64,000 nt of DNA from Closterium sp. NIES-65 (taxonomy: Eukaryota > Streptophyta > Zygnematophyceae > Desmidiales > Closteriaceae): contig CANXME010002410.1 in the NCBI GenBank assembly GCA_948144175.1, forward strand, positions 182,777 through 246,776, written 5' to 3'. The position numbers were made by a program, and so were the translations under genes. The notes beneath the pieces were generated by a model. It was given only the letters and a program-made list of their open reading frames with translations, made no database searches and had not been told where the DNA came from. Of the stretch, positions 56,645-64,000 are shown piece by piece. Within the stretch, counting starts at the first letter, position 1, and each line of letters opens with the position of its first letter.

Positions 56645-58480
56645 GTTGGCCTGGCAGATCCTACTTCAGGACCATCTGTCGCTTGCAGTTCTACCACCCT
56701 CCCGTGCCCGGCTGTCCCTTCTGGTTTCCTCACTGGTCTCTACATCCCCTCGTTCTCTAGAAACTTGGTGGGTGTTTGATACCTTCAGGACTGCTGGATA
56801 ATCGTCACTTTTCCTGGGCACGGGAGGACTGCGATCTGTATGGACGCTTCCACCGAGGTCGTTCTTACCACATTCACCAGAGAGCCCCACTCAGGCCTCT
56901 TTGTTTTGCACACTGCGCCCCCCAGGAGCAGAGTCCGGTCAGGTTACTGCGTCCAGTCAGGTTGCTGTGTCCGGTCAGATTACAGCGTCCGGTCAGGTTG
57001 CTGCATTTGGTCAGGTTGCCGCGTCTTGCTCTTGTCGGTCACTCACCCACCCGACAGTCTTATGGCACCACCGCCTTGGTCTCCCGTCCCTCCCCCACCT
57101 CCGCAACATGGCTAGTCAGCGTCTTGTCTCGGGTATCCCACAAGTCTTTGCGTCGCTGTGTCTCTCGCCTGCGTCATCGTGCACCCCTTGTATCGAGGGT
57201 CAGCTGCGCACCACTCCTCGCTCCTCCTCCCTTCGTCCGACCATAGCTCCCTTCCAGACCCTCCGCTTGGACGTCTAGGGCCCAGCCCCTTGACTTGGGC
57301 CCAAGCGGGACCACTACTTTCTGGTGGTCGTTCATGACTACTCCAGGTACACCACGGTGTTTCTTCTAGTGAAGAAGTCCGAGGTGACTTCTACGCTGAT
57401 CCGGTGGCTCCTGGCCACTAAGGGCACTCGTGGTAGTCGTATCTTCTGTCTCCAATCCAATCATGGGGATGAGTTTCGCTCCGACATGCTTGCCAGATTC
57501 TGCGGCAAACAGAGCATCACATAGTTCTGGACGCTTCTGGAGACTCCACGGCACAACGGGGTTGCTGAGCGCCGCATTGGCTTGGTCATGGATATCGCCC
57601 ACAACTCCATGATCCATGCCCATGCGCCCATTTTCTATGGCCCTACGCGATTCGCTACCCCGCTCATGAGCTGAACCCCTGGCCTTGTATCTCACGACCA
57701 GGGGATTCGCCGACCAGTCTTTGGACCGGGTCCCCTGGTGTTGCGTCGGAGTTTTGGTCTAGGGCTGCCTTGCGCTTGTCCGAGACACCTCTGCGGACAA
57801 GCTCTTGGCTCGCGCCATCCCCTGTGTCTTCTTTGGTTTCCCGGTGGACTCTCATGACCTTGAGTTTTACCACCCACCCCTCCATTGGTTTCTCGACTCT
57901 CGTGATATTCGGTTTGACGAGTCTGTGTCCTACTACACCCGCTACCCCTGTGTAGGTCCCCCCTTCCTCCCCCTCCTCTTTTCCTTGGTCCCACTCCTCC
58001 TCCTACTCCCGCTCCTCCGGTACCCAATCCCCCCCCCCCCAGGTCCTGCCCCGTCTGCTCATGCTACCCCTCTCCCTCGGTAGTACATCAGGTGTCGTCT
58101 CCCTCCCCATAGTCTTCCTCACGGTCACCTTAGTAGCCTACGGCACTACCGCAACAGATTGCAGTGGACTCAGGGGTGTCGGAGCTGGAGGTGCTAGCAT
58201 TATAGGTGCTCGTTCTGAGGATGCTCGTTCTGTTGGCTGGAGGTGCTGGCACTGGAGGTGCTAGTTCGGTGGGTGTTGGATCTGGAGGTGCTGGCACTGG
58301 AGGTGCCAGTTTGGGGGGTGCTGGAGTGGTGGTTACTGGCCCTGGAGGTCATGGATCTAGGGGTGCTGAAGTAGGAGGTGCTTGCACTGGAGGTGCTAGT
58401 TTTGAGGGCTGGAGGCACTACTACTGCGGCACCCACCGCGCCTCCCCACCACTACGGCACGCATCTCCACAGCGTCAGGT
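56645..58480 (+). pseudogene. Third copia lineage: protease end and integrase
   Basis: Plus strand: the segment after the protease active site (LADPTSGPSVACSSTTLPC, PSGFLTGLYIPSFS), the pre-integrase region (HHRLGLPSLPHL, CTPCIEGQLR), the integrase core (VVHDYSRYTTVFLLVKKSEV, DEFRSDMLARFCG, HNGVAERRIGLVMDIAHNSM) and the conserved region after integrase (ARAIPCVFFGFPVD, YHPPLHWFLDSRDIRFDES). A Gly-Ala-Gly linker repeat follows at 58170-58420. TAG at 57522 stands where Gln is usual, and several frameshifts occur. Reverse transcriptase and RNase H are absent. Orientation is opposite to the gag part. Confidence 0.8.
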
Positions 58481-59100
58481 GAGGCAGGAGCTACAGCAGC
58501 GAGCAGGAGCGTTGCCCTACAGTTACGTCCGTATGCGGGACGGCATCTTAGCTCACCAATTTCCGCGAATTGGCGGTGTCAGCCGCCTATCCACGCAAAT
58601 CTGCGCATTCCGACCGTTGATCTGTGCAAATCAACGATCTTTTCCCAACAAATTTGCGTGGATTGTCCATTTGACCACCAATCTGCGCCGATCAGTGGCT
58701 TTTCAATTCCGAACCGCGCGGATTGGCGATTTTGGTGGCCAAAAAGTGTTGCGGGGAAAGGTGGGAGCAGCTGAAACCCCTAACAAGCATAGATGTTTGC
58801 TTAGAAACGACCTCTTGCTCGTCACTTACCTCATGAGGTCGGTATCTCGGCCCTCATGGGTTTTAGTCTCTCCACTCTTCTTCTCTTCTGCATGCCTACT
58901 GCCTCCATGATGATTATGTGCGTGGGATGTGCATATCTTCATCCACCTCTCACCACAATCAGACTGCATACCCTTCACCCTCCACCACCCCGCTCTACTC
59001 TCTCGCCCTCCCAATGCTTGCCTCTGGCCACTGTTCGCCAATCCGTTGCCCGCTTCACCCGGACGTCACCCTTTCCCATTTTTACTTTCCACCCCTGGTT
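58481..59100. other. No gene; AATCTGCGC-type repeats, possible LTR remnant
   Basis: 58550-58730 contains repeated words such as AATCTGCGC and GCGGATTGGCG, somewhat like 30750-30850. It may be LTR sequence of one of the copia lineages. No ends could be defined. Confidence 0.3.
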
Positions 59101-59104
59101 TTAT

Positions 59105-59395
59105 CACCCATCCTTGTTGCTTGGCCCAGGTCGAGCCTTCCTTGGCCCGGGTCGGGCCTTGCTTGGCCCGGGTTGGGCCTTGCTTGGCCCGGGTCGGGCC
59201 TTGCTTGGCCCGAATCGGGCATTGCTTGGCCTGGGTCGGGCATTGCTTGGCCTGGGTTGGGCCTTGCTTGGCCCGGGTCAGGCCTTGCTTGGTCCAGGTC
59301 GGGCCACTCTGGCCCGAGTACAAAATCGGCGGGCTCGGGCCAGGGTCTTGGTCATTCGGCCCGGGTCGGGCCGGGCCAGGCCCGGCCCATGCTCA
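59105..59395. repeat. 21-bp minisatellite, about nine copies, ending in a GGCCC-rich element end
   Basis: TTGCTTGGCCCGGGTCGGGCC repeats from about 59115 to 59310 with substitutions. The block ends GGCCCATGCTCAACCCTA, as in the element near 31.5 kb. In translation it gives a Leu-Ala-Trp-Pro-Gly repeat, which I regard as fortuitous. Confidence 0.8.
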
Positions 59396-60439
59396 ACCCT
59401 ACCCTAAACCCCCTTCCTTGTCTTCCGCCCCTTCCTCATTCTCCTCCCCCTCCCCCCCACCTCATCCAACCTCCCTCGGTCCTTCCCCCCCCCTTCCATT
59501 CCCATCCCGTATGCCTTCTTCCACTCTTCCTCTACAATACCCGTTTTTCTCCCTCTCTCTCTTCCCCATCTCCAAGTCCGCTGCATCACCTACACTAGGG
59601 CAATCTGTTCTTCAATCAGGAGCCTGGGCACCTCGGCCTCCTATGCTGCTTCCTCTTCCTCTCCTCCCAACTCCCTTATCTCTCCCACCAACTTGCCTCA
59701 CTTGATCCCCCACACCTGTTGCTGCAGCAGCGGTGGCAGCAGTAGGGGCGAGGAAGGGGTGAGGGGAAGATGAGGGGGTTAAAGAACGGGTTGTGGGGAA
59801 CAGAATCAAACTGCCCATGCGCAGCTGCAGCAGACTATGTATGAAGAGCGGGAAGGGGGACGGTGGGGTTGGGGGGGTTGTAGCGGAAGTGGTATGGGAG
59901 AAACATGGGGGGTGGAGAATGGCGGGGGAAAGAAAAATGTCTAGGAGAGGATGGCTGGAGATGGAGTGGGCTGTCGGTTCTGACGAAGTATGTAGAACTA
60001 GTAAATGTGTATGTAGTGTAGGCTGGAGGACTGTTGTAGATGCTCGTGTCAAATTTCTCCATGACAACCAGAAGAGGATTGTACCGTACAGTCTTAAATG
60101 TCGATTGAAACTCGATATGTAAGTCCACATGCAAGCACATTGCTCGAAACCCATTCAACGCTGCTACGCTTCACTAGTTCATTCTTTATCAATGACATTG
60201 TACAAATGTTGGCCCGAATCACATATATACAAGCACAAACACACGCAATACCATCACCATCGTTCCCTCCATCCATTCTTTATCAGTCGCATAGAATCCA
60301 GCGCTCATTGCTCACTGTCACCCTTGGAAGGTCAATGCTCTTCAATGCCAACAGTCTACCCACATTCTTCTTGATGTGCTCAGGCATTGCAGGCCCTGCA
60401 GCAGGCACTCTGCCACCCTCCTCGTGAACTGACAGATGT
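59396..60439. other. No gene called
   Basis: CT-rich sequence to 59700, then mixed sequence. Open frames on both strands show no domains. It includes the 3' flank of the minus-strand LRR pseudogene. Confidence 0.35.
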
Positions 60440-61042
60440 TTATTTAGAATACTCAGGAACGGACTGGTGAACTTGCAGTTCCAGCACTTCCAGCCGCTTC
60501 AAGCCCGACAGATGCTTGACATACTCCATGCCCACGTCCGTGAGCATTGTTGGTACTGAGAGAATCTTCAGGCTGCTGAGGGATGTCAGGTGCTGCAGCC
60601 CTTTGTCCCTCACCCCACTGCCTCGAAGATACAGCTCCTCAAGGCCTTTCAATCTCCCACATGAACCATGGCAGCAGATGTGATATCCCCACAATTATTG
60701 AGCCATAGAACCCTGAGTGAAGAGAGGCATGTTAGGTGCTGCAGGGCAGCGCCAGTCACCCCTATGCTACTCAAGAAGAGATCCTTGAGTTTCTTCAGTG
60801 CAGAAATGCCATCCAAGCCATCCAGTGCGGCACACTAGCTCAGGTCCAGCTTCACCAGCCCCGCCAGCCTGAACCCGTGTTTCAATCCTGCTGCATCGAA
60901 GCCCGGGGACCCATACAGGTAGAGCTCCTTCAGGTCGTGCATTCTGGACATGTGGTGCAGAGCAACGCTCGACAGGGTGTTGGGATTCATCAACTCCAAC
61001 GCGTTCTTCCTGCTCTGGATCCGCACCATGCGACAGGATATC
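60440..61042 (-). pseudogene. LRR exon(s) of coiled-coil LRR pseudogene
   Basis: Minus strand, entered by acceptor CTCCAG at 61043. At least six AMN1/FBXL-type LRRs follow (HDLKELYLYGSPGFDAAGL, LKDLFLSSIGVTGAAL, LRVLWLNNCGDITSAA, LEELYLRGSGVRDKGL). TAG at 60835-60837 follows LDLS, where LDLSQC would be usual. A one-base loss near 60660-60665 (before LKGLEELYL) shifts the frame. The frame closes with TAA at 60440. It is related to the gene at 54168-55038. Confidence 0.75.
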
Positions 61043-61322
61043 CTGGAGAAAAGAAGCGCAGAAAATTCAAAATAACCTCAAGAACTTTCAAATACTGCTC
61101 CATGGTGTACCCTACCTATCTATTGCTGGTGGGGATGTGGCGAGGCAAAAGGCTTACGAAGAGCCAAACAAAAAGCCTAACACTTGGAAAGCATAAAAAG
61201 TTTGGGCATAATGCAAGCACGCACGTATGCTCCCTCTGCTACGAAGCAGCAGGTACATGCAAGGAGCAGCCAAAGCGATAGTTGGCAGGGGCAATGGGGC
61301 ATATACACGCACCGCCCACGTG

Positions 61323-62234
61323 TATTGGCTTTCCCCTTGCCACCGCACAAGGGCTGCGACCACCTTCCAAACACGGTTACTCAGTCTAGCAACCTTTGTT
61401 GTCAATGCTGCTAATTTCTCTTCTTCTGCCTCCCTCTGTACGCCCCTCTTTCTTCCAAATCCCTCTGTCATACCACTCTCCAGCACTGCAGACACCACTC
61501 CTTCGAGCTCGTTCACCTCCTTCTGAACAGATAACTTCACGCAATTATTTGGCTCTTCAGCTCCACCAACGCATCCTTCAATCCACACAATTGCCCTTTG
61601 ACTCCACTCACATCCTCTTTCACTTCATTCATTCCCCCTTTACCCCAGCCAGCTCCCCTTGGAGTCCAGTAAACTTTCCCTCCACTTCAGTCAACGCCCC
61701 TTTGACCGTTCTTAATTCCTCCTTACTCCAATCAAACCCCCCTGAATAAAAAGCAGGGCAAGGAACTAGGGCGAACCAACGAAGAAGCTCTTCGTTGTGG
61801 AAGAAGCTGAACTGGCGCGCCGTGAAGCTGAGGAGTTTCATCACAAAAGCATCGCCAAAGCACGCTGAACTTTCATTTGTGGCTCGTGGGGCGAAATGAC
61901 TGAGGAAGGCGCCTCCAATGAAGGAGAGTAGGGCAGCAATGATGGCTGTGGCACCAGTAGCAGCGACACCTGGGGCAACACAGAAGGCACCTGGGCTAAT
62001 GCTGGCAGAGGCTGGGGCACCACTACCGGCGGAACCAGTGGCGGATGGGGAAGCTCCGGCGAAGGTTGGGGGAGCATCGCGAGAAGAACAAAAAGGGGAA
62101 ACTGAACCGCCAATTGTTCCTTTGAATCGCCCCCAGGCATCCCTACACCACCGCCACTTCCTGCGGACAAACCGCTGCATCGCGACCCTTGGGCATGATC
62201 GACTGGGGCAATGAGCCATCAACCCGTGCCGCAC
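61323..62234 (-). pseudogene. N-terminal part of coiled-coil LRR pseudogene (membrane segment, coiled coil)
   Basis: From ATG 62234: a basic start, a low-complexity Ala/Gly/Pro region, a hydrophobic segment (GATAIIAALLSFIGGAFLSHF, about residues 110-130 when split) and a coiled coil (EELRTVKGALTEVEGKF, LQGELAGVKG). The coil goes on in other frames (VSGVKGQLCGLKDALVELK, then VQKEVNELEGVVSAVLE), showing at least two indels. This suggests an ancestral membrane-anchored coiled-coil LRR protein. Introns probably separate this part from 60440-61042. Confidence 0.55.
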
Positions 62235-62399
62235 CGTCTACGGACCTGACCCCGAGCCGCGCGAACACGCTCGTCCTCGGAAAAATTCCTGGGACCAACA
62301 TTTCTCTCTCGGTCATCCCCGATAAGGAGATCCTTGCGCTAATGGTGATGAGGGGGAATGACGAAGTGGAAGAAAGAAGCGCTAGAAGCGCCTACCACC

Positions 62400-63560
62400 A
62401 TACATGAAGAAGACCCTGAAGTGGTGCGCGCATGCAATATGCGCACTTCCGGACTCTGCGCATCTGACAACCTGTGGCCTCAGCAACCCGTCGCGCATGA
62501 CAATTGACAGCTGTATCACTGCAGAAGTTTTCGCGCCTAGCGCACTCCTGCGCCCTGACGGCTCCGAGATTAGGACCACATCATAGCCATGCACTTGCAC
62601 AATCTGCCTCGAAGCCGCGCCAAGCCATCAGCCATTCCCACTACTGGAACCGGAACTAACCGGTACCCCAAGCTGCACAAAGTTTACAACGACTTCCTCG
62701 TAGTCGGCCACTCCGGACTCAATGACGAAGGGTACACGCTCACCTTCGTCAATGCAGGAACCCATTACGCGTGGATCGCAAACGTGCAATTCTGCAGCAG
62801 GGCGTACGAAGTTTTCCGCTTCTGGCTTGCTCGCGCGCAATGTCAATTAGAGAAGAAGCTACAGATCTAGCAAAATGGCAGTGCAACATGTATGGAAATC
62901 CAGGACTACCTGGGGCAGAGGAGGACATCACATCACATTTCACTCCCCTATGCGCGCATCCGTAGCAACGCGTCACCGAGCGCATCGACCGCACGTTCAT
63001 GACGAAGGTGCGCGCATTATTGAACCAGTCAAGGCTCCCTTTCACCTACTAGCGGTCCGCGATGCAGCACGCCATGCGGGTGCACAACTTACTCTCCACC
63101 ACAACCGTCATCGACAACATATGGCTGCACGTAAAGTTTGATCATCCTTGATCTCCTCTGCAACAAAGTAATACATAGGCGCGACGCCATCTTCTACGAG
63201 CGACCGCTCAGTACTGCGCGTACGAGCAGGCGGACGCAAACTAGGTTTACGCAAACGACGGGCGGAGCTATGCTACCCCCAAATACGAAGGTGATGTGGC
63301 TATCTTGGACCTGAACAACACCATCGATCAGAATTGCGAACAAACCGTAGCGAGATGAGAATTGCGAACAAACCGTAGCGAGATGAGAATTGCGAATAAG
63401 CTGGGATCGTCAACCGCACCAAACACATCACGCTGCGGTACTTCTTCGTCAAGGACAAAGTTGACAAGTACAGGGTCGACTTTCTTACGAAGCGACTGCC
63501 CCGTCAACAGTATCAGCACTATTCCGTACTGAGCGAAGTAGTCAAGCGGGTTAAGACTTG
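62400..63560 (+). pseudogene. Fourth copia lineage: integrase remnant
   Basis: Plus strand, several frames: KVYNDFLVVGHSGLNDEGYT and LTFVNAGTHYAWIANVQF (integrase core around the first Asp, which is not clearly kept), AYEVFRFWLA, KLQI with a TAG at 62868, then QDYLGQ and HHISLPYA, and more degraded continuation to about 63250 (fragments like IFYERPLS). A 28-bp tandem repeat (GAATTGCGAACAAACCGTAG) lies at 63331-63395. gag, RT and RNase H were not found. It is strongly decayed. Confidence 0.65.
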
Positions 63561-63569
63561 TTATGACAA

Positions 63570-63583
63570 GGAATGAAGGGGGG
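63570..63583 (+). promoter_or_regulatory. Polypurine tract before LTR
   Basis: GGAATGAAGGGGGG immediately precedes a TGTTACTG start at 63584, the normal arrangement at the 3' end of a copia internal region. Confidence 0.65.
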
Positions 63584-63736
63584 TGTTACTGTCAAATGCT
63601 TATATCTTCTAGATATTAATTATTTTAGGCTACAGTAAGTTGCCCTCTAAAGGGTACAACACTTTCTAGGTCGACGCTTGTATCTCCTTGTTTCCCTTAG
63701 CACAATTCTCTCGACACTTCCTAGCTAGTTGTAAGA
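63584..63736 (+). repeat. Putative LTR of fourth copia lineage (about 150 bp)
   Basis: Starts TGTTACTGTC after the polypurine tract. The end is placed before TGGTATTAGA (63737), which resembles an initiator-Met primer site. The 3' end lacks the usual CA, so the boundary is uncertain. Confidence 0.45.
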
Positions 63737-63770
63737 TGGTATTAGAATAGGTAATTATAGATGGTAAGCG

Positions 63771-63929
63771 ATGGAAGCTCGGACGTTGCCATACACAGAA
63801 CGTGCCATCATCGGTTGCATTCAGTCAGATCCAAGTAGTAATCGTCAGCAATGTGAACCTAAGTCATCGAAATATTCAAAAAGCCTATGGCGAATGGTCG
63901 ATGCACTTCAAGATGTCAGCGAAACCTAA
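63771..63929 (+). CDS. Short ORF after LTR, possibly start of copia gag (52 aa)
   Basis: ATG 63771 opens 52 codons (MEARTLPYTE..., SLWRMVDALQDV) ending in TAA 63927. Its position just after an LTR and primer-site-like sequence is where gag should begin. The protein itself matches no motif I can name. Confidence 0.25.
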   Translation: MEARTLPYTERAIIGCIQSDPSSNRQQCEPKSSKYSKSLWRMVDALQDVSET

Positions 63930-64000
63930 ATCCGTGACACGGAGCCGAGTATAATCAAGGTCGTAACCATACTTACACTAAAAACGGGCCAGATTGCTCC

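Noticed and set aside
58918..59705. Trp-Pro-Gly-Leu-Ala repeat protein (226-258 aa)
   Set aside because: It is created by the 21-bp minisatellite. The flanking parts of the frame are low complexity and differ in each frame.

Overview
This is nuclear DNA from a eukaryote, and probably from the green lineage. The reasons are spliceosomal introns, plant-type leucine-rich-repeat (LRR) exons of exactly 72 nt, a plant-like sugar-phosphate/nucleotide-sugar translocator gene, and a transposon set of Ty1/copia, chromodomain Ty3/gypsy, hAT and a TRIM. Many in-frame nonsense codons sit where CAG, CAA or CGA is expected, which fits C-to-T decay of DNA methylated at CG and CHG sites, as in plants. A streptophyte alga or early-diverging land plant is my best guess; the species cannot be read from the window. 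No rRNA, tRNA, CRISPR or bacterial-style operon was found.

Layout. 1-34000: a decayed, tandemly amplified LRR locus on the minus strand. Eight 72-nt LRR exons with splice signals lie in repeated units of about 2.8-3 kb, including a 2,965-bp direct duplication at the left edge. It is broken up by (i) an old deleted copia element (4832-7344), (ii) a young full-length 7.6-kb copia element (7576-15181, 1,098-bp LTRs, target duplication CTCTT), (iii) a dead hAT transposon (about 21.3-25.7 kb) that itself carries a reverse-oriented solo LTR (23174-24335) and a 377-bp TRIM (24608-24984, target duplication CGAGG), and (iv) a diverged solo LTR (30277-30863). 34896-37485: a chromovirus (Ty3/gypsy) deletion derivative on the minus strand. 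37.5-45 kb: mostly non-coding, with poly-C tracts and tandem exon-like fragments.

45147-47826: a multi-exon translocator gene (minus), whose first splice donor is copied inside a 47-bp minisatellite in intron 1. 49.67-50.85 kb: a minisatellite with a 16-bp unit. 53.9-55.0 kb (plus) and 60.4-62.2 kb (minus): two related coiled-coil plus LRR genes, the first largely intact, the second a pseudogene. Between them lies a third copia lineage whose gag/protease part is inverted relative to its integrase part (55.5-58.5 kb). 62.4-64.0 kb: a fourth copia lineage running off the right edge, with an LTR that has a polypurine tract before it and a primer-site-like sequence after it.

The host genes do not form an operon or pathway. 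The window reads as a transposon-rich region in which LRR genes are amplified, interrupted and decaying. The clearest host genes are the translocator and the LRR gene ending at 55038.
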